A stretch of 64,000 nucleotides of DNA, taken from positions 1 to 64,000 of the forward strand of contig CACGJX010000004.1 in assembly GCA_902573465.1 (NCBI GenBank), given 5' to 3'. The notes beneath the pieces are model-generated. The model saw only the letters and a list, made by a program, of their open reading frames with translations. It searched no databases and was not told the origin of the DNA. The translations under genes were made by a program, and so were the position numbers. This document shows positions 32,732 through 43,685 of this stretch, piece by piece; position 1 is the stretch's first letter, and each line of letters begins with the position of its first letter. The DNA comes from an uncultured Pelagibacteraceae bacterium (lineage in GTDB: Bacteria; Pseudomonadota; Alphaproteobacteria; Pelagibacterales; Pelagibacteraceae).

Positions 32732-33124
32732 ATGAAAATTTTAGGTATCGGTGTAGATATTGTTGAAAATAAAAGGCTTAAAAATTCTATTAAAAATAAA
32801 AGTTTTATCTCAAGATTATTCACTTTACTTGAAATTAAAAATTCTAGGTTGGTAAAAGATAAATCTATCTATTTTTCAAAAAAATTTGCGGCAAAAGAAT
32901 CATTCTCTAAAGCGCTTGGAACTGGATTCAGAAAAGGGTTAAATTTTAAAGATGTTGAAATTTTACATGATAATTTAGGTAAACCATATTTTAGATTAAA
33001 TAACAAAACCAAAAAAATTATAATGAAAACATTAAAAGTTAAAAAGTTTGACATATTTCTTTCAATATCTGATGAAAAAGAATATTCAATTGCATTTACT
33101 ATAATTCAGGCCAAAAATGTTTAA
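32732..33124 (+). CDS. acpS: Holo-ACP synthase
   Basis: ILGIGVDIVENKRL; FAAKESFSKALGTGF. Confidence 0.93.
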   Translation: MKILGIGVDIVENKRLKNSIKNKSFISRLFTLLEIKNSRLVKDKSIYFSKKFAAKESFSKALGTGFRKGLNFKDVEILHDNLGKPYFRLNNKTKKIIMKTLKVKKFDIFLSISDEKEYSIAFTIIQAKNV

Positions 33125-33851
33125 TAAAAAATTTTTTATAGAAAACTTTAAGACACTTTTTTATGCTTTTATTATAGCTATAATTATTAGATCCTTAATT
33201 ATTCAACCATTTTATATTCCATCTTCATCCATGGAACCTGGTTTATTAGTAGGAGACAGACTTTTTGTAACAAAATATTCATATGGTTATAGCAAGCACT
33301 CATTTCCATTTAGTCCACCTATTTTTGAGAATAGAATTTTTTCTAGCAAGCCAAATAGGGGTGACGTAATAGTTTTTAAAACCCCTGCAGATAATAGAAC
33401 AGATTATATTAAAAGACTTATTGGTCTACCGGGTGATAGAATTCAGTTTGTGGATTCCAATTTATATCTAAATAATAGTGAAATTCTCAAATCGAAAGTT
33501 TCAGAAAGAGATACAATTTATTGTGGGGAAAAGACTATTAATGTTTTTACATTTGAGGAAAAATTACCAAACGGAAAAATTTACAAAACCGTCTATCTCA
33601 AAAATTTCACTTTTGATAATTCTGACGTTTTTACTGTTCCTGATAACCATTACTTCTTTTTAGGTGATAATAGAGATTGTTCAAAAGATAGCAGGTATTT
33701 AACCAGCGTGGGTTATGTTCACGAAGATAATCTAGTTGGTAAAGCAAGATTTATTTTTTTTTCATCTGATAGGTCAGTTGGTAGTATTTTTGCTTTTTGG
33801 AAATGGAACAAATCTATTCGATTTGACAGATTTTTTAAGAAAATTATTTGA
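33117..33851 (+). CDS. lepB: Signal peptidase I
   Basis: IPSSSMEPGLLVGDRLFV; KRLIGLPGD; GDNRDCSKDSR. Confidence 0.95.
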   Translation: MFNKKFFIENFKTLFYAFIIAIIIRSLIIQPFYIPSSSMEPGLLVGDRLFVTKYSYGYSKHSFPFSPPIFENRIFSSKPNRGDVIVFKTPADNRTDYIKRLIGLPGDRIQFVDSNLYLNNSEILKSKVSERDTIYCGEKTINVFTFEEKLPNGKIYKTVYLKNFTFDNSDVFTVPDNHYFFLGDNRDCSKDSRYLTSVGYVHEDNLVGKARFIFFSSDRSVGSIFAFWKWNKSIRFDRFFKKII

Positions 33852-34516
33852 TGAAAATTGATTATTCTAAACTTGAAAAAAAAATAGATTATAAGTTTAA
33901 AAATAGAAATTTACTTGTTCAAAGTCTTACTCATAAAAGTTTTAATAAAATGAATAATAATGAAAAAATAGAATTTTTAGGAGACAGAGTTTTGGGTTTA
34001 GTTATCGCAAAAAAACTTTTAGAGATCTATCCAGAGGAAAAGGAAGGAATTTTAGATAAAAAATATGCTTCATTAGTAAATAAAAAGACATGTTTGGAAA
34101 TTGCTAAAAGTATTAATTTGCAAAATTATATTTTAATTTTTAATCCTAGAAATAGATCAGTTACAATTGAGGATAAGGTGATATCAGATAGTTGTGAAGC
34201 TTTAATTGGAGCTATTTATCTTGATAGGGGATTTAATATAACAGAGAAAATTATATTAGAATTGTGGAGAGAAAAAATAAAAGAAAGTGTGATTACTCAA
34301 ATTGATGCAAAAACCAAACTTCAAGAGTTTTCATTGAAAAAGTTTAAAAGATTGCCTATTTATAAAATAATCTCTAATACTGGTCCAAGACACAAGCCAG
34401 TATTCAGAGTTGCTGTAAAATTACAAAATACAAAATTTTATAATGGTGAGGGAAAGTCTAAAAAAGAAGCAGAACAGAATGCAGCTTTACTTTGCTTAAA
34501 TGATAATTTGATTTGA
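33848..34516 (+). CDS. rnc: Ribonuclease III
   Basis: NNEKIEFLGDRVLGLVIA; dsRBD at the C-terminus. Confidence 0.95.
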   Translation: MMKIDYSKLEKKIDYKFKNRNLLVQSLTHKSFNKMNNNEKIEFLGDRVLGLVIAKKLLEIYPEEKEGILDKKYASLVNKKTCLEIAKSINLQNYILIFNPRNRSVTIEDKVISDSCEALIGAIYLDRGFNITEKIILELWREKIKESVITQIDAKTKLQEFSLKKFKRLPIYKIISNTGPRHKPVFRVAVKLQNTKFYNGEGKSKKEAEQNAALLCLNDNLI

Positions 34517-35196
34517 TGAATTGGGACGATACAGGTTTTTTACTTTCAAAAAATAGATATAACGAAAATTCTCTTATTTCTGAATTTTATACTAAAAATC
34601 ATGGAAAAATATCAGGCATCGTTTTTGGTGGTACTTCAAAAAAAATTAAAAATTATCTTCAAATTGGCAATCAACTATATCTAAATTACAACTCTAAATC
34701 TGAGAATAAATTAGGATATTTTAAATTAGAAATCCAAAAAGTTTATTCACCTATATATTTTGAAAATTCTCAAAAACTTTCATGCATTAATTCTGCAATG
34801 AGTTTAATTCGTTTACTAACAGCTGAGTCTCAATCTAATATTAAAATATTTAACCTCATTGAAAAATTTTACTTGATACTCTCAAATGATGACTGGTTAA
34901 AAGATTACATTTTTTGGGAATTAGAATTACTTAAGACCATAGGTTTTGATTTAGAATTAAGTAATTTTGCAACTAAAGAGTTATTAGATGATAAAATAAT
35001 ATATGTAGTTAAATCTAAAAATGAAAAAAAGATAATACCAAATTTTCTAATTGATAAGAAAATTGTAGTTAATGATTTGAATATACTTTTAAATGGATTG
35101 AAATTAGTAAGTGATTTTTTAGAAAAAACTATATTAAAACCAAATAACTTAAACTATCCAATTAGCAGAACTCAGTTCATAAATTCACTGAGATAA
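34513..35196 (+). CDS. recO: DNA repair protein RecO
   Basis: N-terminal DTGFLLSKNRYNENSLISEFYTKNHGKISGIVFGG; position after rnc. Confidence 0.8.
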   Translation: MMNWDDTGFLLSKNRYNENSLISEFYTKNHGKISGIVFGGTSKKIKNYLQIGNQLYLNYNSKSENKLGYFKLEIQKVYSPIYFENSQKLSCINSAMSLIRLLTAESQSNIKIFNLIEKFYLILSNDDWLKDYIFWELELLKTIGFDLELSNFATKELLDDKIIYVVKSKNEKKIIPNFLIDKKIVVNDLNILLNGLKLVSDFLEKTILKPNNLNYPISRTQFINSLR

Positions 35197-36186
35197 TTAA
35201 GGTAAAATTTCATTTAATCTATCTGCGTAATAAGTTACTATTGCGTTTGCACCAGCTCTTTTAAAACTCATTAAATTTTCAAATATCGCATCTTTATTTA
35301 TTATTTTTTTTTCTACAGCATTGGATAACATGCTATATTCACCAGAAACTTGGTAGGCAAAAACTGGAATTTTAAATTGATTTTTTATTGATCTGATAAT
35401 ATCAAGATAGGGTAACCCAGGTTTTACCATGACCATATCTGCACCCTCTTTTATATCTAAAGCCACCTCTCTTATTGCTTCATCATAATTCCTAAAATCC
35501 ATTTGATAAGTTTTTTTATCCCCTTTTAGGGCAACCTTAGATCCTACAGCATCTCTAAAAGGGCCATAAAAGTTAGAGGCATATTTAACTGCGTAAGAAA
35601 GAATTTGAGTATTTTTGAAATTTTCTTTGTCTAGAGCTTTTCTAATTTTACCAATTCGTCCATCCATCATATCTGATGGTGCTAACACATCACATCCCAT
35701 TTGAGCTTGTAATAAAGATTGCTTAATTAAGATCTCTATAGTTTCGTCATTCATTATATTGTTTGATTTGAGAATTCCATCATGACCATGTTTTGTATAA
35801 GGATCCAGAGCTACATCACACATTATTCCAATTTTGTTTTTGTATCTTTTTTTAATGTATTTTATAGCTTTACATACTAAATTATCTTCATTTATAGCTT
35901 CACTTCCTAAATCATCTTTTAATTTAGGTGATGTATAAGGAAATAAAGCAACCATAGGTATTTGATTTTTAATAGCTCGATCTAAGATTATTGACAATCT
36001 ATTAATAGAATATCTATATACACCTGGCATAGATTTAATTGGTTGGGTCTTGTTTTTACCCTCAATCAAAAATATGGGAAGTATAAAGTCATTAGGTGAT
36101 AAATTGTTTTCTGAGACTAGTCTTCTTGACCAGCCGTTTTTTCTATTTCTTCTTAGTCTCAGACTAGGATATTTTCCTGTAATCAT
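35197..36186 (-). CDS. hemB: Delta-aminolevulinic acid dehydratase (porphobilinogen synthase)
   Basis: SDMMDGRIGKIRKALD; YQMDFRNYDEA; MVKPGLPYLDI. Start MITGKYPSLRLRR at 36186 preferred because the longer track ORF runs into the divergent gene. Confidence 0.92.
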   Translation of the reverse strand: MITGKYPSLRLRRNRKNGWSRRLVSENNLSPNDFILPIFLIEGKNKTQPIKSMPGVYRYSINRLSIILDRAIKNQIPMVALFPYTSPKLKDDLGSEAINEDNLVCKAIKYIKKRYKNKIGIMCDVALDPYTKHGHDGILKSNNIMNDETIEILIKQSLLQAQMGCDVLAPSDMMDGRIGKIRKALDKENFKNTQILSYAVKYASNFYGPFRDAVGSKVALKGDKKTYQMDFRNYDEAIREVALDIKEGADMVMVKPGLPYLDIIRSIKNQFKIPVFAYQVSGEYSMLSNAVEKKIINKDAIFENLMSFKRAGANAIVTYYADRLNEILP

Positions 36187-36259
36187 ATTTAATTTTATTT
36201 TAAAAATGCGACAAATGTAATATACACATATATAGTAAAAAGGGTACAAAGCAATCACG

Positions 36260-36898
36260 ATGACAGTTGAAAATACAAAGATAATAAATTTAAATGTAAA
36301 AAAAGAAGAACGAGTTTTAGATTTTAGCGACTTCCAAAAACAAGAAATAAAATTTGACATCTCAAAACTTCAAGAAGCGTATAATCAAATTATTCAGACT
36401 AAAAAGTTTGAAGACGCAGGTGTTACTCATTTTGGTGCCATATCTTTAACGCAAATTCCTGGTGACCCAGATTCTATCAAAGGAAATAAAGCAAGAGGTC
36501 TTTATTGGACTAAACCTGACAGATCTGGCAAAGAAGTAATGAGGGAAGGGGCGATAAATGAATCTGCATATAGTGAATTTGTTAAAGATTACGATAATAC
36601 TTACTTTAAACATGTGTATGATGTTTTGTCCTCAAAGTATAAATTAGGTAGGATGAGAATTTTACTTAAGGAACCTCGATCAACTTTAAGTTGGCATAGA
36701 GACCCAGAGCCTAGATTGCATATACCTATAATCACGAACCCTGGTTGTATTATGGTTATAGATAATGTTGCTAAACACATGCCAGCAGATGGATCGGTTT
36801 GGATTACAAATAATACAAAATACCATAACGCCTTTAATGGCGGTGAAGAAAATAGAATACATCTTGTTGCATGTGTTTTAGATTACAAGTTCAACTAA
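36260..36898 (+). CDS. Aspartyl/asparaginyl beta-hydroxylase-like Fe(II)/2OG dioxygenase
   Basis: SWHRDPEPRLHIPI (HxD) plus distal NAFNGGEENRIHLVACV. Confidence 0.65.
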   Translation: MTVENTKIINLNVKKEERVLDFSDFQKQEIKFDISKLQEAYNQIIQTKKFEDAGVTHFGAISLTQIPGDPDSIKGNKARGLYWTKPDRSGKEVMREGAINESAYSEFVKDYDNTYFKHVYDVLSSKYKLGRMRILLKEPRSTLSWHRDPEPRLHIPIITNPGCIMVIDNVAKHMPADGSVWITNNTKYHNAFNGGEENRIHLVACVLDYKFN

Positions 36899-36899
36899 T

Positions 36900-37325
36900 T
36901 TGAAAAAAATTTTTATTTCCTCAGATCACGCCGGATTTAAATTAAAAGAGGACATAAAAAAACACCTTAAAAGTTTAAAATTAAATTTTAATGATCTCGG
37001 ACCTGTAAATGATAATAGTGTTGATTATCCTGATTACGCACATAAATTAGCAAAAAAAGTCAAAATTAGTAAAAATAATGTTGGAATCTTAGTATGTGGT
37101 TCAGGTACAGGAATGAATATTGCGGCAAATAAGCATAAAAATATACGTGCAGCTCAGTGTTTTAACGTGAAATCTACCAAATTATCCAGATTGCATAATG
37201 ATGCAAACATCATTACATTAGGTTCTAGATTAATTAGTAAAAAAAATGCTTTCAAATTTATAAAAATTTTTTTAAATACTAAATTTGATGGTGGCAGACA
37301 TTTGAGAAGGGTTAAAAAAATTTAA
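36900..37325 (+). CDS. rpiB: Ribose 5-phosphate isomerase B
   Basis: [30 protein letters not shown]. Confidence 0.92.
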   Translation: MKKIFISSDHAGFKLKEDIKKHLKSLKLNFNDLGPVNDNSVDYPDYAHKLAKKVKISKNNVGILVCGSGTGMNIAANKHKNIRAAQCFNVKSTKLSRLHNDANIITLGSRLISKKNAFKFIKIFLNTKFDGGRHLRRVKKI

Positions 37326-37327
37326 TT

Positions 37328-38635
37328 ATGTCTAGTGAAAAGAGTTATTTAAATGATAGCTATAAAAGTTTTTTTGAGGATGGTTTATCCGTAAAAGATC
37401 CTGAGTTATATAAAGCTATTAAAGATGAACTAATAAGACAGCAACAACATATTGAGTTAATTGCTTCAGAAAACATAGTTTCTCAAGCTGTATTGGAAGC
37501 CCAAGGTTCAGTATTAACAAACAAATATGCAGAAGGCTATCCAGGTAAGCGTTATTACAACGGTTGTGAACATGTTGATGTCGCAGAAAATCTTGCAAAT
37601 GATAGATTAAAAAAATTATTCAATTGTAAATTTGCAAACTCTCAACCTCACTCAGGTGCACAAGCTAATGGTGCTGTATTTTTAGCTCTATTAAGTCCAG
37701 GTGATACATTTATGGGAATGAGTTTAAATTCTGGTGGACATATAACTCACGGTTTAAAAATTTCAATGTCAGGTAAATGGTTTAATGCAATCAGTTATGA
37801 TGTTGATAAGAAATCTGAACTCATAGACTATGATAATGTTGAAAAACTTGCTTTAGAACATAAACCAAAATTAATTATAGCTGGTGGAAGTGCTTACTCA
37901 AGAGTAATAGATTTTAAAAGATTTAGAGAAATTGCTGATAAAGTTGGTGCTTATCTCATGGTTGATATGGCACATTTTTCTGGCTTAGTTGCAGGAAAAG
38001 GGTATCCAAACCCATGTGATCATGCCCATGTTGTTACATCAACAACACATAAAGTTTTTAGAAGTGCAAGAGGTGGAATAATTTTAACTAATCATGAAGA
38101 TCTTGCGAAAAAATTTAACACTGCAGTTTTTCCAGGATATCAAGGTGGTCCGTTAATGCACGTTATCGCAGCTAAAGCCGCAGGTTTTCTAGAAGCTCTA
38201 CAACCAGAATTTAAAGATTACATAAAGTCAGTCCTAGCGAATGCAAAAATGTTAGCTGAAACTTTAAAAAATAATGGTTTTAAAATTTATTCTAACGGAA
38301 CTGATACACATTTAATGTTGGTAGATTTGAGACCTTACAATGTTAAAGGTAATCTTGCTGCTGAAAGTCTTTCAAGAGCAAACATTACTTGTAACAAAAA
38401 TGGAATTCCTTTTGATACTGAGAAGCCAATGATTACCTCAGGTATAAGATTAGGAACTCAAGCAGCTACAACACGTGGCTTTGGTTTAAATGAATTTAAA
38501 ACTGTTGGTGAATTAATTACAAAAACTTTAAAAGGATTATCCGAAAATCCAAATGATAACAGTAAAGTAGAAAATGAAGTAAAAAACGAAGTTATTTCTT
38601 TAACTTCATCATTCCCGATATATAAAAACTTGTAG
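37328..38635 (+). CDS. glyA: Serine hydroxymethyltransferase
   Basis: [36 protein letters not shown]. Confidence 0.97.
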   Translation: MSSEKSYLNDSYKSFFEDGLSVKDPELYKAIKDELIRQQQHIELIASENIVSQAVLEAQGSVLTNKYAEGYPGKRYYNGCEHVDVAENLANDRLKKLFNCKFANSQPHSGAQANGAVFLALLSPGDTFMGMSLNSGGHITHGLKISMSGKWFNAISYDVDKKSELIDYDNVEKLALEHKPKLIIAGGSAYSRVIDFKRFREIADKVGAYLMVDMAHFSGLVAGKGYPNPCDHAHVVTSTTHKVFRSARGGIILTNHEDLAKKFNTAVFPGYQGGPLMHVIAAKAAGFLEALQPEFKDYIKSVLANAKMLAETLKNNGFKIYSNGTDTHLMLVDLRPYNVKGNLAAESLSRANITCNKNGIPFDTEKPMITSGIRLGTQAATTRGFGLNEFKTVGELITKTLKGLSENPNDNSKVENEVKNEVISLTSSFPIYKNL

Positions 38636-38638
38636 TAA

Positions 38639-39097
38639 ATGATTTGTCCTTGTGTAAAAAAAGGTGAAACCTCGGTTGTGGATTCACGTCCAACCGAAGA
38701 TGGTACTGCTATTCGTAGAAGACGATTATGTGTTTGTGGTGAAAGATTTACGACTTTTGAAAGAATTCAACATAGGGAATTAATGGTAATTAAAAAAAGT
38801 GGTCGAAAATCATCCTTTGATAGAGATAAACTTGCAAAATCAATTTATATAGCTTTAAAAAAAAGGCCATTAGATACGGAAACAGTAGAAAAATTTATTA
38901 GTAAAATCTCAAGATCAGTTGAGGATCTTGGGCAGAATGAAATTTCATCTAATACTATAGGTACTATGGTTATGGACGGATTAAAAGAACTAGATCCTGT
39001 TGCTTACGTAAGATTTGCATCTGTGTACAGAAATTTTAGAGAAGAAAAAGATTTTGTACAATTCGTGGACAAACTTGATGTCTACAAAAAAAGATAA
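38639..39097 (+). CDS. nrdR: Transcriptional repressor NrdR
   Basis: [33 protein letters not shown]-cone. Confidence 0.95.
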   Translation: MICPCVKKGETSVVDSRPTEDGTAIRRRRLCVCGERFTTFERIQHRELMVIKKSGRKSSFDRDKLAKSIYIALKKRPLDTETVEKFISKISRSVEDLGQNEISSNTIGTMVMDGLKELDPVAYVRFASVYRNFREEKDFVQFVDKLDVYKKR

Positions 39098-40184
39098 ATT
39101 TTCAACTAAAGATAAATTATATATGGAGATAGCCTTAAAACTGGCTAAATCTCGATATGGTCATACAGGATCAAATCCTTCTGTTGGATGTGTGATTGTT
39201 AAACATGATAAGATTATTTCTATTGGTAAAACTTCAATAAATGGTAGACCCCATGCCGAGTCTAACGCAATAAAAAATTCAATAGATAATTTAAATGGAT
39301 CAAAAATGTATGTCACCTTGGAACCTTGTTGTCATTATGGTGTGACACCACCTTGTACAAATTTAATCATAAAATCTAAAATTTCAGAAGTAATTTATTC
39401 AGTTTTAGATGTTGACACTAGAGTTAAGAATAAAAGCTTTAAAATTCTAAAATCGAAAAAAATTAAAGTAAGAAAAGGACTCTTAGAGGAAAAAGTTAAA
39501 AATTTTTATTCAACATATTTTTTTAATAGAAAAAAAAAATTGCCATATGTTACTGGTAAGATAGCAGTTTCAAAAAATAATCTGATTTATAGTAAATTAG
39601 ATAAAAAAATTACAAACACTAAGGCTGATAAATTTACCCATTTATTGAGATATAAAAATGACTCATTAATGATTTCATATAAAACATTAAATAATGATAA
39701 TCCAAAATTAAATTGCAGATTAAATGGGTTAAACAAATATTCTCCAAAAAGAATTATTTTAGACAGTAAACTTAATACTAATATTGACAGTTTTATTATA
39801 AAAACTGCTAACAAATCTAATACTATTATTTTTTACAATAAAGCAGGTAATTCACAAATTTTAAGTTTTAAAAAAAAGGGGATAAATTTAATCAGATCTA
39901 AAATTGATAATAAAGGAAGATTTGATATCAAAATTATATTAAAAAAATTATATAAATTGAACTGTAGAAACTTATTAGTAGAAGGAGGGGATGAGTTAAC
40001 AAATTATCTTTTAAGGAATAAAATTTTCAATAAATTTTATTTATATAAAAGTGATAAAAAACTCTCAAAAAAAACTGAGTATTTGAATTTTAATAGTTTA
40101 AATTTATTGAAACAAAAATATAAAAAGAAAATAGACTTAAAACTAGATTTAGGAAAAAATAAAATAACATTATATAAAATTTAA
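39078..40184 (+). CDS. ribD: Riboflavin biosynthesis deaminase/reductase RibD
   Basis: [29 protein letters not shown]; start MSTKKDKFS at 39078 preferred. Confidence 0.92.
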   Translation: MSTKKDKFSTKDKLYMEIALKLAKSRYGHTGSNPSVGCVIVKHDKIISIGKTSINGRPHAESNAIKNSIDNLNGSKMYVTLEPCCHYGVTPPCTNLIIKSKISEVIYSVLDVDTRVKNKSFKILKSKKIKVRKGLLEEKVKNFYSTYFFNRKKKLPYVTGKIAVSKNNLIYSKLDKKITNTKADKFTHLLRYKNDSLMISYKTLNNDNPKLNCRLNGLNKYSPKRIILDSKLNTNIDSFIIKTANKSNTIIFYNKAGNSQILSFKKKGINLIRSKIDNKGRFDIKIILKKLYKLNCRNLLVEGGDELTNYLLRNKIFNKFYLYKSDKKLSKKTEYLNFNSLNLLKQKYKKKIDLKLDLGKNKITLYKI

Positions 40185-40185
40185 A

Positions 40186-40779
40186 ATGTTTAATGGAATA
40201 ATATATAATCAGGGTATAATTAAAAAAATCGTCAAAAGACCTAAAGGTATTAATATTTTTGTAAAAAGTAATCTTAAGGTATCTAAAAAGGATATTGGAT
40301 TATCGGTAGCCTGTGATGGTGTATGTTTAACATTAATTTCTTATAAATCACAATTGATGGAGTTTTATCTTTCAAAAGAAACAATAATTCGATCTAAATT
40401 TAAATATATAAAAAATAAAGATATAATTAATTTAGAGCTACCATTAAAGTATGGAACAAAAATTTCAGGACACATTTGCCAAGGTCATGTTGATACAGTT
40501 GCTAAAGTTTTAAGTATAAAAAAAATTGATAAATCATTTATTTTTGACTTTGAGATACCTAAAAAAGAGAGAAAACATCTTATTGAAAAGGCTTCAATTT
40601 GTGTAAATGGAATATCACTTACAATCTCAAAAGTAACTAAAAAGGGTTTTCAAATTTGGATAATTCCACATACCTTTAGAGAAACTAATTTATCCAAACT
40701 CTATAAATATGATTTAGTAAATATTGAGATAGATATCTTGTCTAAATACGTTAGAAATTATTTTTATGAAAAAAAATAA
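40186..40779 (+). CDS. ribE: Riboflavin synthase alpha subunit
   Basis: MFNGIIYNQG; ACDGVCLTLIS; GHICQGHVD; two lumazine-binding repeats. Confidence 0.92.
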   Translation: MFNGIIYNQGIIKKIVKRPKGINIFVKSNLKVSKKDIGLSVACDGVCLTLISYKSQLMEFYLSKETIIRSKFKYIKNKDIINLELPLKYGTKISGHICQGHVDTVAKVLSIKKIDKSFIFDFEIPKKERKHLIEKASICVNGISLTISKVTKKGFQIWIIPHTFRETNLSKLYKYDLVNIEIDILSKYVRNYFYEKK

Positions 40780-41866
40780 TTTTGCACCTATAGAAACAAT
40801 AATAAATGTCGCTAAAAAGGGAGGTATGTTCATATTAGTTGATGACGAAAAAAGAGAAAATGAGGGTGATTTGGTGATTTCATCATCAGACTCAACAGCA
40901 AAAAATATTAATTTCATGGCAAAACATGGTCGTGGTTTAATTTGTTTAGCACTGGACAGTTTACAAGCTAAAAGATTGAATCTATCCTTAATGTCTCCTG
41001 TAAATCAATCGAGAAATAAAACAGCTTTTACAATTTCTATAGAAGCAAAGAAGGGGATTACAACAGGTATATCTGCTAAAGATAGAGCTAAAACAATTAA
41101 GATCGCATCAAAAAAAAATGTTAATAAAAAGGATATAGTATCTCCTGGTCACATTTTTCCAATTATTGCTAAAGATGGAGGGGTTCTTGTAAGAGCAGGT
41201 CATACAGAAGCCTCTGTTGATATATCAAAATTGGCAAAAAAAAATAATTCAGCAGTCATTTGTGAAATTATGAACGAAAATGGCACAATGGCCAAAGGTC
41301 AAGATCTATTTGATTTCGCAGAAAAGCATAATCTTAAAATTGGAAAAATAGAAGATTTAATAGCTTATAGGTTAAAAAAAGAAAAACTAATAAGGTTAAA
41401 AAAGCAAAGTCAAATTAGTGTCAAAAACCAAAAATATAAAATTAGAATTTATGAGAATTTATTAGATGGCGCAGAACACTTTGCTCTTGTAAAGGGTAAA
41501 ATCAAAAGAGGTATCACTCCAAGAGTAAGAGTAATTTCATCAAATATTGTTCAAAATTATCTAATAAACCAAAAGTTACCAAATTCATTTAACAAAACTT
41601 TAAATTATTTTAAAAAATACCAGAATTGTGTTTTAGTATTTATAAAAGACTCAAATTTAAGTTCTGTAACACAGACATTAAAAAAATATAAGAACAAAGA
41701 ATTTATCAAAAAGGGAAATGATAAATCAATTAAAAATTATGGAATTGGAGCTCAAATAATTAAAGATCTAAAAATTAAAAATATGATATTAATAACTAGA
41801 TCTTTAAAAAAAGTTATTGGACTTGATGGTTATGGAATTAAAATTAAGAAACAGGAATTGATATAA
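40766..41866 (+). CDS. ribB: 3,4-dihydroxy-2-butanone 4-phosphate synthase with degenerate GTP cyclohydrolase II-like domain
   Basis: LVDDEKRENEGDLV; GHIFPIIAKDGGVLVRAGHTEAS; C-terminal RibA-like domain without clear Zn cysteines. Confidence 0.92.
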   Translation: MKKNNFAPIETIINVAKKGGMFILVDDEKRENEGDLVISSSDSTAKNINFMAKHGRGLICLALDSLQAKRLNLSLMSPVNQSRNKTAFTISIEAKKGITTGISAKDRAKTIKIASKKNVNKKDIVSPGHIFPIIAKDGGVLVRAGHTEASVDISKLAKKNNSAVICEIMNENGTMAKGQDLFDFAEKHNLKIGKIEDLIAYRLKKEKLIRLKKQSQISVKNQKYKIRIYENLLDGAEHFALVKGKIKRGITPRVRVISSNIVQNYLINQKLPNSFNKTLNYFKKYQNCVLVFIKDSNLSSVTQTLKKYKNKEFIKKGNDKSIKNYGIGAQIIKDLKIKNMILITRSLKKVIGLDGYGIKIKKQELI

Positions 41867-42255
41867 TGAATAAAAAAATTTTAATTGTTTTAGCTAATTA
41901 TTATAAAGATATAAGTAACGGATTACTAAAAAGCGCTTTAAAAAATATACCCAAGTCAAACCATGTAAAGATTATTAGAGTACCAGGTGTTTTTGAAATC
42001 CCTATTACAATTTCAAAAAATTCGAAAAAATTTGATGCATTTTTGGCTTTAGGTTGTGTAATAAAAGGTCAAACACCTCATTTTGATTTTATTTCTCAAG
42101 CAACCACTAATGCAATAATGGATATATCTGTAAGTCAAAAAAAACCTGTTGGAAATGCTATTATTACTTGTTTAAATATGAGACAAGCAAAAGCAAGAAA
42201 GAAAAAAGGCGCTGAAGCTGCAAATGCTGTGTTTTCAGTATTATCACAAAAATGA
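41866..42255 (+). CDS. ribH: 6,7-dimethyl-8-ribityllumazine synthase
   Basis: VPGVFEIPITIS; ALGCVIKGQTPHFDF. Confidence 0.92.
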   Translation: MNKKILIVLANYYKDISNGLLKSALKNIPKSNHVKIIRVPGVFEIPITISKNSKKFDAFLALGCVIKGQTPHFDFISQATTNAIMDISVSQKKPVGNAIITCLNMRQAKARKKKGAEAANAVFSVLSQK

Positions 42256-42662
42256 AGACTTACTTTAAGCCTAAAAATAATCCTAGAGTAATCATTATTC
42301 AAAAACTTTATGGGAAATTTTACAATGAAGATAATGATTTAGATTTTCCTAAACATCGGTTTAAAAAATTTATTAAAGATATTGTTTTGGGCACTATTGA
42401 AAGAAATGATCTTATTTTAGAAGAATTGAATAACAAACTAGGGGATCAGTTTATTTTTAAGAAGTTAGATAAAATTTTTCAAACTATTCTTAAAGCTGCA
42501 ACTTATGAATTTATGTATAAACCAAATTTATCAATTAACATCATTATTAAAGAGTATCTGAATTCCTCTAATTTTTTTCTCGAGGACTCTCAAACAAAAT
42601 ATCTTAATGCTCTATTAGATGATTTAGGAAAAAAATTGAGATCTAAAAATGGAAGAATTTGA
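42252..42662 (+). CDS. nusB: Transcription antitermination factor NusB
   Basis: Position after ribH; ILKAATYEFMYKPNLSINIIIKEYLN. Confidence 0.85.
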   Translation: MKTYFKPKNNPRVIIIQKLYGKFYNEDNDLDFPKHRFKKFIKDIVLGTIERNDLILEELNNKLGDQFIFKKLDKIFQTILKAATYEFMYKPNLSINIIIKEYLNSSNFFLEDSQTKYLNALLDDLGKKLRSKNGRI

Positions 42663-43608
42663 ATTAGTAAATAATTTTTTTTCTAAGTTATCTAAGCATA
42701 ACACATCTGCTCTTGGTTTAAATGATGACGTTTTTTTTGATAAGTCAAAAAAAACAGTTATTTCTGTTGATACTTACAATATAAATACTCATTTCGTTGA
42801 TTTTGAATCTCCTGGTCTTGTAATTAAAAAGATCCTGAGATCATCAATATCAGATTTAATTTGTAAAGGTGTTAAGCCAAAATTTTACTTTATTTCTGGT
42901 TCTGGTAATAAAAAACACTTTTCAAAAAAAAATTTATCAAAAATTTCAAAGTCACTTAAAAAAGAACAAAAAAAATATGATATTAGTTTGTGTGGAGGAG
43001 ATACAACTTTTTCAAATAAATTAAGTTTTACAATAATTTCATTAGGTTATTCAAAAAGTATAGTTTACAGAAATAGATCTCGATTAAACGATGATATTTA
43101 TGTAACTGGAAATTTAGGTGATAGTTTTGTTGGTCTTCAAATACTTAAAGGTAAAATAAAAGTAAATAACAAAATATCTAAATATTTTATTAAGAAATAT
43201 TATGAACCTGATCTTCAATTAAAATTTATAGATAATTTATTAAAACTGGCGAATACTTCAATTGATATTTCAGATGGATTAATTGATGATTTAAAAAAGA
43301 TGATTAATAGACAAAGTGTTTCCTTTCATATTTTTGAAAAAAATATACCTACATCAAACACTTTAAGTCAATTGATTGAGATAAAAAAATTAAGAAAAAT
43401 TGATATTACTTCTAGAGGTGATGATTACCAGATACTTTTTACAGCTAATCCTATCAAATCAAGAATCATAAAAAGAATATCAAATAATACAGGTATTAAG
43501 ATTACCAAAATTGGTAAGATTATATCTGGTAAAAATAAATCTATGATTATAAGCATAAAAAATAAGCAAATTGAGGCTAAAAATAAAGGTTATATTCACC
43601 AATTCTGA
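42649..43608 (+). CDS. thiL: Thiamine-monophosphate kinase
   Basis: SVDTYNINTHF; SLCGGDTTFSNKLSFTII; SIDISDGLIDDL. Confidence 0.88.
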   Translation: MEEFELVNNFFSKLSKHNTSALGLNDDVFFDKSKKTVISVDTYNINTHFVDFESPGLVIKKILRSSISDLICKGVKPKFYFISGSGNKKHFSKKNLSKISKSLKKEQKKYDISLCGGDTTFSNKLSFTIISLGYSKSIVYRNRSRLNDDIYVTGNLGDSFVGLQILKGKIKVNNKISKYFIKKYYEPDLQLKFIDNLLKLANTSIDISDGLIDDLKKMINRQSVSFHIFEKNIPTSNTLSQLIEIKKLRKIDITSRGDDYQILFTANPIKSRIIKRISNNTGIKITKIGKIISGKNKSMIISIKNKQIEAKNKGYIHQF

Positions 43609-43685
43609 AAGTTAATCGTTGTCTTTTTCATTCTTTTTTGTATTGTCCGGCTTAAAAATTTAACAACCAATAACTTAGGGTTTAT

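Noticed and set aside
36187-36360. N-terminal extension of hemB in the ORF track
   Set aside because: It overlaps the divergent hydroxylase start and gives a non-HemB hydrophobic extension; the start at 36186 fits the family.
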